The notes: generated from the sequence alone by a model not told the origin. DNA of 64,000 bases from DT-111 sp965263225 (GCA_965263225.1 CBDHHG010000008.1:310001-374000), one strand, 5' to 3'. Positions 52,730-61,315 are shown, numbered from the stretch's first letter. Program-made: numbers and translations.

Positions 52730-53968
52730 CTATTGCGCCTCCAATATTCTTTTTCTTTGTTTTGCGTTAAGCCCCTGTCGATAGTATACATCTGGTTGAT
52801 GCACTACTCGATGCTTTTTCATATCCGGATCGTGCAGGTCTTGACTTAAGTCACAATCGAACCGAACTAGTTTGGAACTAAATTTCTGCCAGTTGCTGGA
52901 CACATTGATAAAGTGGGCCAGTCCCCAGGTAATGCCACGCCCATCCCTGGTGTCTGTGAAGGCATCGGGTACATATGGTGCCGCAGCATAAGGCATTAGC
53001 TCGGTGATGGAGGCTATTTCAAAATTGACCCAATCTTCAGCATATTGGATGGTATTGTGTTCCGGCCCATCCTTATAGACTAGTGCCGCCACTCCCTGCT
53101 TGAAAGGGAACAGGGAAGTCTCATGCCCAGAAGTAATGACGGGATTAAGTGGGTGTTTGGTAAAAGGCCCCAGTGGATGTTCTGCGATCGCTAAACCCTG
53201 CATTCGAACCAGGTGAGGTTTCTCCCCAAAGTCTGATTTATAATATAAATATATTTTACCATTGTGTACCAAAGGGTAGGGATCATGAATAGAGTATTGA
53301 TCCCATTCCCCCTCCGCGCCATTGGGAATTACGATCTCATTATGAGGGGTCCAGGGACCATCCGGAGAATCTGCATAGGAAACCGCAACGGGGCAATCAT
53401 CACCTCGCTTACCACTGGCTTCCATGAAGCCTTGATAATACAGGTAATACTTCCCTTCCCATTCTAGGATATCTGTGGTTGTGACGGAGCGCCAACCCAC
53501 TAGCGGTTTTTCCGGCCGCTTGATAGCCACCCCTTGTTCATCCCAACTAAAGCCATCTTTAGAAGTGGCATACCAGATCTCTGCCAGATCCCAATCGGAG
53601 GAGGGGATAGTGTCATTGGACTTTTCCGCTCCTTGGGGTGGGGTAGAGGTTTGACGATGTGTGTACCAGACGTAGTACTTGTCATTATAGCGGAGTATTT
53701 TGGAAGGGTCTCTTCGGGAAATAGTACCGTCATGGTCATGGTAATCGAAGCCTTCTAATTCGGTGTATTTGAATTGACTAAAGAGTTCGTTGTTTTGTGG
53801 TTGAGGCGCGGCATAATCGGTATAGATACGCTCCATAGCAGCACTCATTTTGCGATCTGGTTTTTCTTCCGGAAGCTGAAAGGGGAAACCCTTAGTGGGT
53901 GCCTGTTGTTCCTGTTGACAGGAGAGCAGTAGGCCAGTAAGGGTAAAAAGAATAACCAAATGTTTCAT
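52730..53968 (-). CDS. GH117-type glycoside hydrolase lipoprotein
   Basis: A 412-residue lipoprotein (lipobox LLLSC, Cys17) with a five-bladed beta-propeller like that of families GH43/GH117. The sequence KILRYNDKYYVWYTHRQT, SSDWDLAEIWYATSKDGFSW, GWRSVTTTDILEWEGKYYLY and SIHDPYPLVHNGKIYLYYKS follow the GH117 pattern, whose members release 3,6-anhydro-L-galactose from agar oligosaccharides. A related propeller specificity cannot be excluded. It lies 104 bp upstream of the DUF5060 hydrolase gene on the same strand and may be transcribed with it. No SusC/SusD pair is nearby. Confidence 0.78.
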   Translation of the reverse strand: MKHLVILFTLTGLLLSCQQEQQAPTKGFPFQLPEEKPDRKMSAAMERIYTDYAAPQPQNNELFSQFKYTELEGFDYHDHDGTISRRDPSKILRYNDKYYVWYTHRQTSTPPQGAEKSNDTIPSSDWDLAEIWYATSKDGFSWDEQGVAIKRPEKPLVGWRSVTTTDILEWEGKYYLYYQGFMEASGKRGDDCPVAVSYADSPDGPWTPHNEIVIPNGAEGEWDQYSIHDPYPLVHNGKIYLYYKSDFGEKPHLVRMQGLAIAEHPLGPFTKHPLNPVITSGHETSLFPFKQGVAALVYKDGPEHNTIQYAEDWVNFEIASITELMPYAAAPYVPDAFTDTRDGRGITWGLAHFINVSSNWQKFSSKLVRFDCDLSQDLHDPDMKKHRVVHQPDVYYRQGLNAKQRKRILEAQ

Positions 53969-54570
53969 ACTTGCTCGTGTTTACATCTCTAGATTAAATA
54001 AGGATTCTTTGGTGAGACGAAACCGAGCGATCAACTGGCTTTATCCGTCCAGTTTTCCCAGGAGTTGGAAGGAAGGCCGATCAGATTAGAAATGGTTTCT
54101 GATACCCTCTCAATACACTTACTTGCCTTTTGGGTTTCGTTTCGTCTGACTGACCTTATGCCCTTGGCGATTCGGATCAATAGCGAAAGATAACTTATTC
54201 TCACAGTAGGAATTGCACAAAGCTACTTATACAAAAACTAGACAGGGACCTAATAAATGCCAGATTTAGGTATAAATATTGGTCATTTGTGTTTTTGAAT
54301 GATTTGTGGTAGAGGGTGGAGGTAAAAGTTTCTTTTCGATAACCCGATTACAAGGCAGATTAAATGTAGCAGGGACTCAGTGATGTGACAGGAGTAATAC
54401 AGCTAAAGTGAAGACCGTGTAGCTGTAAGCTATTGAAAAGAAAGAGGTAAACTTAAGAGCTGAGCATTACCATATAGGTATTCCTTTGCTAGGGTAGCTG
54501 AAGGTGACTTGTCTGATTGGTAGAAAAAACACCTTTTTCTGCCCATTAAAAGTACGCTGACTGCGTGTAC
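53969..54570. other. 602-bp region without a gene
   Basis: No convincing reading frame or RNA gene was found. A weak 8-bp inverted repeat (AGACGAAA at 54015, TTTCGTCT at 54140) is the only structure noted. The region lies upstream of the GH117 gene and downstream of the NqrM-like gene, both on the minus strand. Confidence 0.45.
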
Positions 54571-54780
54571 TTAGGCCGTCTTGATCTCCGGCATCTTGCA
54601 CTCCTCCTCTGGCTTTTTACCACAAACGGTACACTCACCAATCTCTGATTTGAGCATAGGGTTATTCGTGGCGCAGGTGCCTCTAAACTCATTTCCGGTG
54701 AAAATATGGCGGATATTGATCAGGGCAAATGACAAAATGAAAGTGCCGAAAACTAATCCTAAAACAACTAAAAACTCCAT
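54571..54780 (-). CDS. NqrM-like small cysteine-rich membrane protein
   Basis: A 69-residue protein with one N-terminal membrane helix (FLVVLGLVFGTFILSFALI) and a cysteine motif GTCATNNPMLKSEIGECTVC, then GKKPEEEC. The pattern matches the DUF539/NqrM family, whose founding member matures the Na+-NQR complex by delivering iron; Bacteroidota versions are often annotated only as membrane or secreted protein. The nqr operon is not in the window, so the role is by family resemblance only. Confidence 0.65.
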   Translation of the reverse strand: MEFLVVLGLVFGTFILSFALINIRHIFTGNEFRGTCATNNPMLKSEIGECTVCGKKPEEECKMPEIKTA

Positions 54781-55108
54781 GTTCGTTATTTTCCTTTATA
54801 AATGAAACAAGCAAAGGTCTAATTTGGTTATTAGTCGTGTATAAAGTGTATAAGATCTCTCAAAATTACAGTTTCTGCTAACGTCAGTCTATTTTTGTGA
54901 CCTAAGAAGCTGTTTGAGTTTAACACCTCGATTTTGTTATCGCCCTTTTAGAGCCACTTTTTGTTCCCAAAATCCTCATTTAGCACTGCTAAACTCCGGT
55001 TTTGCCGCCTCAATTGACTCTAAAATCATCTATAACAAATTTCAACGGCCAAGCTAAAACAGCTTTATACACGCTAATTTGGGCGCAAAAATACTTAATT
55101 ATCAAGTA
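54781..55108. other. Intergenic region with long palindrome
   Basis: This 328-bp gap between the divergent NqrM-like gene and mazG contains the palindromic element described at 54907-55065. No reading frame or RNA gene was seen in the rest. Confidence 0.5.
54907..55065. repeat. 159-bp imperfect palindromic element
   Basis: Nested inverted repeats span the whole element: AAGCTGTTT (54907-54915) with AAACAGCTT (55057-55065); TTTGTTAT (54933-54940) with ATAACAAA (55032-55039); TTTTAGAG (54946-54953) with CTCTAAAA (55018-55025); AAAATC (54969-54974) with GGTTTT (54998-55003); and the tip TTTAGC-ACT-GCTAAA (54979-54993). Flanks and loops are not complementary. It is non-coding, without transposase or obvious target-site duplication. 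Confidence 0.75.
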
Positions 55109-55867
55109 ATGCAGCAAAAAACGGAAGCTTTTGGTCGCCTTTTGAAGATCATGGACGAATTGAGGGAAAAGTGCCCCTGGGACCGCAAACAAACGCTTCA
55201 GAGTTTACGTAACCTCACTATCGAAGAGACCTATGAGCTGGCTGATGCCATTTTAGAAGACGATTTGGAAGGCATTAAGGAAGAAATTGGTGATCTCATG
55301 TTACATATGGTTTTCTATGCCAAAATAGCGGAGGAAAAAGAAGCTTTCGATATCGCTGAGGCCTTACATGCCGTTTGTGAAAAATTAATCAAGCGCCATC
55401 CCCATATCTATGGTGATGTACAAGTAGAGAATGAAGAGCAGGTGAAGCAGAACTGGGAAAAACTGAAGTTGAAAGAGGGGAAAAAATCCGTTCTGGAAGG
55501 TGTGCCTAAGTCCTTACCAGCGATGGTTAAAGCGTATCGCATGCAGGAAAAGACGAAGCAAGTGGGGTTTGAATGGGAAAACAGTGCGCAGGTATGGGAT
55601 AAAGTGGAAGAAGAACTAGGAGAATTCAAAGAAACCCTGGAGAAAGGGATGAGCCAAGCCAAGAAGGAAGAGGAGTTTGGAGACGTATTATTTTCCTTGA
55701 TCAATTACGCACGTTTCGAAGGGATTGATCCCGAAACAGCCTTGGAGAAAGTCAACCAAAAGTTTAAAAAACGGTTTGAATATATTGAGTCGCAGGCTCC
55801 CAAAAGTTTGGAGGAGATGAGTCTGGCAGAAATGGACGAGCTTTGGAATGCTGCCAAAGCCCTTTAA
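55109..55867 (+). CDS. mazG: Nucleoside triphosphate pyrophosphohydrolase MazG
   Basis: MazG hydrolyses nucleoside triphosphates to monophosphates and pyrophosphate, cleaning the nucleotide pool. The 252-residue protein has the double-domain E. coli-like form. The first domain shows CPWDRKQT at 22-29 and the metal-binding E39-E40-x2-E43 and E59-x2-D62 residues (IEETYELADA, EEIGDLMLH); the second repeats the pattern (EEELGEFKE, EEEFGDVLFSLINYARF). The ATG at 55109 was chosen; a TTG at 55079 is in frame but lies at the palindrome edge. Confidence 0.95.
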   Translation: MQQKTEAFGRLLKIMDELREKCPWDRKQTLQSLRNLTIEETYELADAILEDDLEGIKEEIGDLMLHMVFYAKIAEEKEAFDIAEALHAVCEKLIKRHPHIYGDVQVENEEQVKQNWEKLKLKEGKKSVLEGVPKSLPAMVKAYRMQEKTKQVGFEWENSAQVWDKVEEELGEFKETLEKGMSQAKKEEEFGDVLFSLINYARFEGIDPETALEKVNQKFKKRFEYIESQAPKSLEEMSLAEMDELWNAAKAL

Positions 55868-55883
55868 TTGAAAAGTATTTTAC

Positions 55884-55891
55884 TACTTTTG
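55884..55891 (+). promoter_or_regulatory. -7 element before the DUF151 gene
   Basis: TACTTTTG fits TAnnTTTG and lies 17 bp after the mazG stop. It would give a leader of about 68 nt before the ATG at 55966. The -33 element is not convincing. Confidence 0.4.
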
Positions 55892-55965
55892 TGCACTTCG
55901 CGTGCATTTGAATGTTAATTGATTTAGTTGTAAATTAACCGAGAAGGATAATATTTTCCCGATCT

Positions 55966-56559
55966 ATGAAGAAGATACCTTTAGATATAGTTGCACTTTC
56001 GCATAGCGTACCACAGTCCCAAAACTTTGCTGTGGTATTGGGAGAACAAGATGGTATACGCCGATTACCCATTGTGATTGGCAGTTTTGAGGCCCAGGCG
56101 ATTGCTGTTGCTATGGAACGAATGAACCCCAACAGACCCCTGACCCACGACCTTTTCAAGAATACCTTGGAAACTTTCAATATTAGTCTTAAGGAAGTTA
56201 TTATTAATAATCTATTGGATGGTATCTTTTATGCTCGCCTAGTTTGCCTGAAAGACGGCGAATTGATTGATATTGACTCCCGTACTTCAGATGCCTTGGC
56301 ACTCGCAGTCCGTTTTAAGTGCCCTATCTTTACCTATGAATTTATCCTGGATGCGGCGGGTGTGGTGATCGATGAGAATGAAGAAGCGGCTACGGTAGAA
56401 CCAGAAGCTAAAAAATCTAAACCGAGCAAAAAAGGATCACTCTCTTCCTATTCTTTGGAGGATCTTTCCCAATTGTTAGACGAGGTGTTAGCGGAAGAAA
56501 ACTACGAGCGGGCCGCCGAAATTCGCGATGAGCTCAATCGTAGAAAGGACAAGTCTTAG
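55966..56559 (+). CDS. DUF151 bifunctional nuclease-like protein with UVR motif
   Basis: A 197-residue protein. The DUF151 (bifunctional nuclease family) domain covers about 1-135, with LPIVIGSFEAQAIA, RPLTHDLFKNTLE and IDSRTSDALALAVR as its typical motifs. After an acidic linker, the last 40 residues (LSQLLDEVLAEENYERAAEI) are a UVR motif like those of UvrB/UvrC and McsA. This domain pair is common in Bacteroidota. The real function is uncertain; the nuclease label comes from plant homologues. It follows mazG by 98 bp. Confidence 0.85.
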   Translation: MKKIPLDIVALSHSVPQSQNFAVVLGEQDGIRRLPIVIGSFEAQAIAVAMERMNPNRPLTHDLFKNTLETFNISLKEVIINNLLDGIFYARLVCLKDGELIDIDSRTSDALALAVRFKCPIFTYEFILDAAGVVIDENEEAATVEPEAKKSKPSKKGSLSSYSLEDLSQLLDEVLAEENYERAAEIRDELNRRKDKS

Positions 56560-56594
56560 CCTTTTTCCATAGTTAATCAAGATTGATTCACCCA

Positions 56595-56631
56595 TTGAAT
56601 GCCGAGGCGAGGCCTAAGTTGGCGCATTCAA
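56595..56631. terminator. Possible hairpin between convergent genes
   Basis: TTGAATGC (56595-56602) pairs with GCATTCAA (56624-56631) around a 21-nt loop. There is no T tract. It lies between the DUF151 gene and the opposing CoA-binding gene and is only a weak candidate terminator. Confidence 0.3.
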
Positions 56632-56695
56632 AGCCTGTACTATTGTTTCCCAAATTAATGGCTACCTGCTTGATTGCGAAAAGTTTAAATGGGGC

Positions 56696-57055
56696 TTAAT
56701 ACTGATCCGTAGCTAGCATGACCAAGGTGCAAGCTATTTCTACTTCAATTCCTTTTTCGCGGGCCAATCTCATTAGCTCGGGGTTTTCCGTGCCTGGATT
56801 GAAGATGATTCGCTTGGGCTTCAGGCCTAAGATATAGTCATACTGATCCACCTGCCGCGTAGGATTCAGGTACAGGCTTACGGTATCAATATCTTCCAGT
56901 TCTGGCTGACCATGCTGTATATCTATGCCAGCCACATCGCCATTTTTAATTCCCACTAAAACAAGTTCATGGCCATTGTTCAATAGACGATGAACCGCTT
57001 GATGAGAGGCTCTGGTCGGGTTGGTGGAGGCACCAAGGACTAAGGTTTTTTTCAT
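56696..57055 (-). CDS. CoA-binding domain protein
   Basis: A 119-residue single-domain Rossmann protein of the CoA-binding-2/YccU type: TLVLGASTNPTRASHQAV for the nucleotide loop, VSLYLNPTRQ, IIFNPGTENPEL and the end ACTLVMLATDQY. The length is typical. These proteins probably bind CoA or acyl-CoA; their role is not known. It lies 106 bp downstream of the pyruvate dehydrogenase E2 gene on the same strand, beyond a terminator. Confidence 0.85.
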   Translation of the reverse strand: MKKTLVLGASTNPTRASHQAVHRLLNNGHELVLVGIKNGDVAGIDIQHGQPELEDIDTVSLYLNPTRQVDQYDYILGLKPKRIIFNPGTENPELMRLAREKGIEVEIACTLVMLATDQY

Positions 57056-57073
57056 AGAACCGGGATTAAAGAA

Positions 57074-57139
57074 AAAGCCCTGAGACCGTCACGCTACACA
57101 CCTGTATGGGTGGTGAAGAAGCAAGGGCATCAGGGCTTT
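57074..57139 (-). terminator. Terminator of the E2 gene with internal structure
   Basis: On the minus strand TCAGGGCTTT at 57130-57139 would pair with AAAGCCCTGA at 57074-57083 and is followed by TTTTTC. The 46-nt interior holds a smaller helix (CACC with GGTG around 57101-57112). It is 22 bp after the E2 stop. Confidence 0.65.
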
Positions 57140-57161
57140 AGCAGTTTATCTATATTATTGC

Positions 57162-58451
57162 TTAGACCAACAAACGGATTGGATCTTCAAGGATCTCTTG
57201 GAACGTTTGTAGGAATTGAGCACCAGTGGCACCATCTACTACACGGTGATCACAGCTCAAAGTTACTTTCATCATATTACCGACTACAATCTGGCCGTCT
57301 TTAACGATAGGCTTCTGAACGATTGTTCCCACCGCTAGAATGCAAGAATCTGGTGGATTGATAATAGCCGTGAATTCTTCTATACCGAACATTCCCAAAT
57401 TGGAAATAGTAAAGGTATTGCCTTGCATTTCAGCCGGTTGTAGCTTCTTTTCTTTGGCCTTCCCCGCTAAATGTCTTACTTCACTGTTGATTTGAGACAA
57501 GGTCTTCATATTGGCATAGCGGATGACCGGAACCAACAAGCCATCAGGAACAGCTACCGCTACTCCGATATGGATATCGTGGTTGGTGCGAATAGCATCT
57601 CCTAACCAACTGGAGTTGATCGCAGGATGCTCTCTCAGGGCGGCGGCGGCGGCTTTGATCACGAGATCATTGAACGACACTTTAGCGGGAGAGACCTCCT
57701 TGAGGCGCTTGCGCAACTGCACGGCCTTATCCATATTGATATCTATGGTCAGGTAGAAGTGAGGCGCAGTGAACTTACTTTCACCCAAACGTCGAGCAAT
57801 GGTTTTGCGCATCTGAGAAATCGGCGTATCCTCATAATTGGCTTCTCCACCTCCAAAGGTAAATGGAACTACTGGAGGAGGGGCAGCTTTTTCTGCTTTG
57901 GCTACTGGTGCCGGAGCAGGAGTGGGGGCTGGAGCTGCTGGCGGATTAGCAATAGCAGCCTCTACATCTTTTTTGACGATGCGACCTTGATCGCCACTGC
58001 CTTGGATCGTACTGATATCGATTCCCGCCTCTTTAGCCATACTTTTAGCCAATGGGCTCGCCTTTAATCGCTTGTCCTCACTAGTTGGAGTGTTAGGAGC
58101 AGGGGCCGGAGCTGCCGTTTCAGCGGGCTTAGGTGCTTCCTCCGTAGCAGGAGCTTCCGCTTCCGCCGATCCATTACTTGATCCGGCTGCTGCAATGGCT
58201 GCTTGCCAATCTTCACCTTTCTCACCAACAACAGCAATAACACCATCAATCGGTACAGGACCCTCTTTTACCGCTATATGTAGTAAGACGCCATCCACGA
58301 AACTATCTAGTTCCATGGTAGCTTTATCTGTTTCAACTTCAGCTATCGTTTCGCCAGCCTCTATCACTTCTCCTTCCTCTTTGAGCCAACCTACAATATT
58401 GCCCTCTTCCATGGTATCGCTCATCCTGGGCATGCGTATGACTTCAGCCAT
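57162..58451 (-). CDS. pdhC: Dihydrolipoamide acetyltransferase (E2) of the pyruvate dehydrogenase complex
   Basis: E2 moves the acetyl group from lipoyl-lysine to CoA. The 429-residue protein, from the ATG at 58451 (MAEVIRMPRMSDTMEEG), has one lipoyl domain with Lys43 in VETDKATMEL, an Ala/Pro-rich linker, an E3/E1-binding domain (KASPLAKSMAKEAGIDI, then GSGDQGRIVKKDVE), a second Pro/Ala linker and the acetyltransferase domain ending with the catalytic motif SCDHRVVDGATG. The frame extends 34 codons upstream to 58553, but the start chosen fits the family. E1 and E3 genes are not adjacent. Confidence 0.95.
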   Translation of the reverse strand: MAEVIRMPRMSDTMEEGNIVGWLKEEGEVIEAGETIAEVETDKATMELDSFVDGVLLHIAVKEGPVPIDGVIAVVGEKGEDWQAAIAAAGSSNGSAEAEAPATEEAPKPAETAAPAPAPNTPTSEDKRLKASPLAKSMAKEAGIDISTIQGSGDQGRIVKKDVEAAIANPPAAPAPTPAPAPVAKAEKAAPPPVVPFTFGGGEANYEDTPISQMRKTIARRLGESKFTAPHFYLTIDINMDKAVQLRKRLKEVSPAKVSFNDLVIKAAAAALREHPAINSSWLGDAIRTNHDIHIGVAVAVPDGLLVPVIRYANMKTLSQINSEVRHLAGKAKEKKLQPAEMQGNTFTISNLGMFGIEEFTAIINPPDSCILAVGTIVQKPIVKDGQIVVGNMMKVTLSCDHRVVDGATGAQFLQTFQEILEDPIRLLV

Positions 58452-58705
58452 TTTTCTATCTCTTTTAAGTTTTATAAATGGGTCCAAATGATATGCGGGG
58501 CAAAGTTGCAAATAATTTATGTAAAATTGCTCCTGTCTTAGTGTAAAAAACAAACCAAGTGTGAGTAGCTTTTACTCTTCTGCTGCCTACGCTTTGAGCT
58601 TGCTTGCAAGAAGAACAAATTTGTGTTGCTATTGGTTTTCAATTGGATGCTTTCTTTGCTCCGGATAAATTAAAGGGATTTAAACTTATTCATTAATTTG
58701 GCAAC

Positions 58706-59314
58706 ATGAATTTTTCATCCAAACTGATTGAAGAGGCGGTTAATGCTTTTGCTAGCTTGCCAGGGATCGGCAAGAAGACTGCCCTTCGGCTGGTCCTGCA
58801 TTTAGTTGGGCAGGAAGAGGAGACTAGTGAGAATTTTGCCAATGCCTTAGTGAAGATGCGCAAAGGGATTAAAGAATGCAGTATTTGTCATAATATATCT
58901 GATGATGATATCTGTCAGGTTTGTGCCAACAAGAGTCGCGATCATAGTATAGTTTGTGTGGTGGAAAGTATTCGAGATGTAATGGCCATTGAGGATACCG
59001 GGCAATTCCGGGGCATCTATCATGTATTGGGTGGCGTAATTTCCCCTATCGAGGGGGTGGGTCCTGCAGACCTAAATATCAATTCTCTGGTGCACCGTGT
59101 CCAAGAAGGAGAGATCCAAGAACTCATCATGGCGATTAGCCCTACCATAGAAGGAGATACAACTATTTTCTTTATTTCGAAACAGCTTGCCGATTATCAG
59201 GTCAAAGTAAGTACAATTGCCAGAGGCATTTCTTTTGGTGGAGAACTGGAATATGCCGATGAATTAACGCTGGGACGGTCCATCGTCTCTCGAATTCCTT
59301 ATCGCGTCCGATAG
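58706..59314 (+). CDS. recR: Recombination mediator RecR
   Basis: RecR works with RecF and RecO to load RecA on single-stranded DNA gaps. The 202-residue protein has the N-terminal helix-hairpin-helix (ASLPGIGKKTALRLVLHL), the zinc finger CSICHNISDDDICQVC, the Toprim domain (VCVVESIRDVMAIEDTGQFR) and the C-terminal Walker-like loop LTLGRSI. The length is normal. It is followed 48 bp later by a glycosyltransferase gene, which may be co-transcribed. Confidence 0.97.
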   Translation: MNFSSKLIEEAVNAFASLPGIGKKTALRLVLHLVGQEEETSENFANALVKMRKGIKECSICHNISDDDICQVCANKSRDHSIVCVVESIRDVMAIEDTGQFRGIYHVLGGVISPIEGVGPADLNINSLVHRVQEGEIQELIMAISPTIEGDTTIFFISKQLADYQVKVSTIARGISFGGELEYADELTLGRSIVSRIPYRVR

Positions 59315-59362
59315 TAGTTCTAGGTCTACTTTCCTCAACTTCCACCTGGCAACCCATTCTAG

Positions 59363-61315
59363 ATGAAGTTATCCGTCATTATTGTCAATTACAACGTCAA
59401 GTATTTTCTCGAGCAGGCACTATTGTCTGTCCGTAGGGCAGGTGTGGGTATTGATCTGGAAACCTGGGTAGTTGACAACAACTCTGTCGATGAATCGGTC
59501 GCGATGGTGAAGGAGAAATTCCCGGAGGTGCACCTGATTGCGAACACCGATAATCCAGGGTTTTCGGTGGCCAACAATCAAGCTATTGCCAAGTGCCAGG
59601 GAGAGTATATACTGTTGTTGAATCCGGATACGGTGGTTAATGAAGACACTTTCCACACCTGCATTCAATTTATGGATGCACATCCGGAGGCTGGAGGGCT
59701 AGGGGTGAGGATGATAGATGGCTCTGGTGCTTTTCTGCCAGAATCGAAGCGGGGCTTTCCCGATCCTTGGGTGGCCTTCGCCAAGACCTTTGGATTGGCT
59801 CGCCTGTTTCCCAAGAGCAAGTTATTCAACCATTACCACTTAGGCTATTTAGACGAACACGAAACTCATGAAGTGGAAGTTCTCGCCGGGGCTTTTATGT
59901 GGTTACGTAAAAGTGTAATAGAGGAAATTGGGGGGCTGGACGAGCGCTTTTTTATGTATGGAGAGGATATAGACTTGTCTTATCGCATTGTCCAAGCAGG
60001 TTATAAGAACTATTACTTGCCTTTGACGACCATCATCCATTACAAGGGGGAGAGCACCAAGAAAGGTAGCCTCAATTACGTGCGTACCTTCTATAAAGCG
60101 ATGATCATTTTTGCCCAGAAGCACCTGGGAAAGCAAGCGAGTTTATTCGTGTTGATGCTGCAGTTGGCCATCTACTTTCGAGCTTTTCTCACCTTGATCT
60201 CGAACTTTTTTAAGCGGGCTTACTTACCGCTCTTGGATGCAGCTATGATTTATATGGGGCTTTACTTCCTACGCAGTTTTTGGGCTTCTTACCATTTTAA
60301 AGATCCCGACTACTACGATGAAGTTGTTTTGTACTTCAATTTTCCCTTATACCTTCTCATCTGGTTACTTACTGTCTATTTCAGTGGTGGCTACGATGAT
60401 CGGTTCGGTTTGCGAAGATTGGTTCGAGGACTCTTGGTGGGAACATTAATCCTAGCTGCCGTTTATGGTTTTCTGAGCTTGGAGTATAGATCTTCCAGAG
60501 CACTGATCATCTTAGGGGCAGCTTGGGCGCTATTTAGTACTATCTCGTTGCGGTTTATTCTACACTTTATCCGATTCGGCAATTTTGAGTTAGGGCGAGA
60601 GGCTCAACAAAACTTGGTCATCATTGGTGACAAGGAGGAGAGCGAAAGGGTGCAGCGTTTACTGAGACAGGCAGAAGTGAACAAGAACTTTATCGGTACG
60701 GTCAGCCCGGAGCAGGAGGCATCTGATACAGATTATTTGAGTCCTATCCGACAATTGGATGAAGTGGTACAAATCTATAAGATTGATGAACTTATTTTCT
60801 GCTCAAAGGATGTCACTAGCCAGGATATCATGTATTGGATGAATAGCCTTGGCCCTTCCCTGGATTATAAGATTGTGCCAGAAGAAAGCATGAGCATAAT
60901 TGGAAGTAGCTCTAAAAATACGGCGGGAGAACTCTATACCATTGAAATTCGTTTTCGGCTGGCAGAGCCTATGAATCGCCGCAACAAGCGCTTTCTGGAT
61001 GTCGTTTTGGCCATTTGGATAATTTTGAGTTACCCCTTACAAGCCTTGGTGGTAAAGAGCAGACTTGGACTGCTGAAAAATGCTTGGCAGGTGTTGAGCG
61101 GTCAGAAAACCTGGGTTGCTTACGTACAGCAAGATCAAGAACAGGAAAAACTACCAGCCTTAGTGCAAGGTGTGCTGAGTCCTTTGAGCCCATTACCCAT
61201 CAAGGAAGTCAGCGCTCGCACGGCGCAACGCATTAATCTCTTATATGCCAAAGATTACCAATGGCAAACAGATGTTGATATTATTTGGAAAGCTTACCGA
61301 AAACTAGGAGACTAG
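59363..61315 (+). CDS. GT2 glycosyltransferase fused to a phosphoglycosyltransferase-like membrane module
   Basis: A 650-residue membrane protein in two parts. Residues 1-240 are a complete GT2 domain of the rhamnosyltransferase type (LSVIIVNYNVKYFLEQAL, LLLNPDTVV, FMYGEDIDLSYRI). Residues about 258-415 contain five membrane helices, followed by a Rossmann/CoA-binding-3-like domain (NLVIIGDKEESERVQRLL, IDELIFCSKDVTSQDI) and a C-terminal part that aligns in outline with bacterial sugar transferases (RRNKRFLDVVLAIWIILSYP, LKNAWQVLSGQ, then INLLYAKDYQWQTDVDIIW). The catalytic core of the latter (RxxRxG, K(F)RSM, Asp-Glu) seems to be missing. It probably takes part in surface polysaccharide assembly. 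Confidence 0.85.
   Translation: MKLSVIIVNYNVKYFLEQALLSVRRAGVGIDLETWVVDNNSVDESVAMVKEKFPEVHLIANTDNPGFSVANNQAIAKCQGEYILLLNPDTVVNEDTFHTCIQFMDAHPEAGGLGVRMIDGSGAFLPESKRGFPDPWVAFAKTFGLARLFPKSKLFNHYHLGYLDEHETHEVEVLAGAFMWLRKSVIEEIGGLDERFFMYGEDIDLSYRIVQAGYKNYYLPLTTIIHYKGESTKKGSLNYVRTFYKAMIIFAQKHLGKQASLFVLMLQLAIYFRAFLTLISNFFKRAYLPLLDAAMIYMGLYFLRSFWASYHFKDPDYYDEVVLYFNFPLYLLIWLLTVYFSGGYDDRFGLRRLVRGLLVGTLILAAVYGFLSLEYRSSRALIILGAAWALFSTISLRFILHFIRFGNFELGREAQQNLVIIGDKEESERVQRLLRQAEVNKNFIGTVSPEQEASDTDYLSPIRQLDEVVQIYKIDELIFCSKDVTSQDIMYWMNSLGPSLDYKIVPEESMSIIGSSSKNTAGELYTIEIRFRLAEPMNRRNKRFLDVVLAIWIILSYPLQALVVKSRLGLLKNAWQVLSGQKTWVAYVQQDQEQEKLPALVQGVLSPLSPLPIKEVSARTAQRINLLYAKDYQWQTDVDIIWKAYRKLGD

Noticed and set aside
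53500..53758. Small frames opposite and within the GH117 gene
   Set aside because: They overlap a well-supported gene completely and lack recognisable protein features.
54907..55065. Insertion sequence
   Set aside because: Terminal inverted repeats are present, but there is no transposase frame and no target-site duplication that I could see; at most it is a non-autonomous element.
57523..58491. Plus-strand frames of up to 146 residues opposite the E2 gene
   Set aside because: Alanine/proline-rich linkers of the E2 protein produce long open frames on the other strand; no independent start, promoter or homology was seen.
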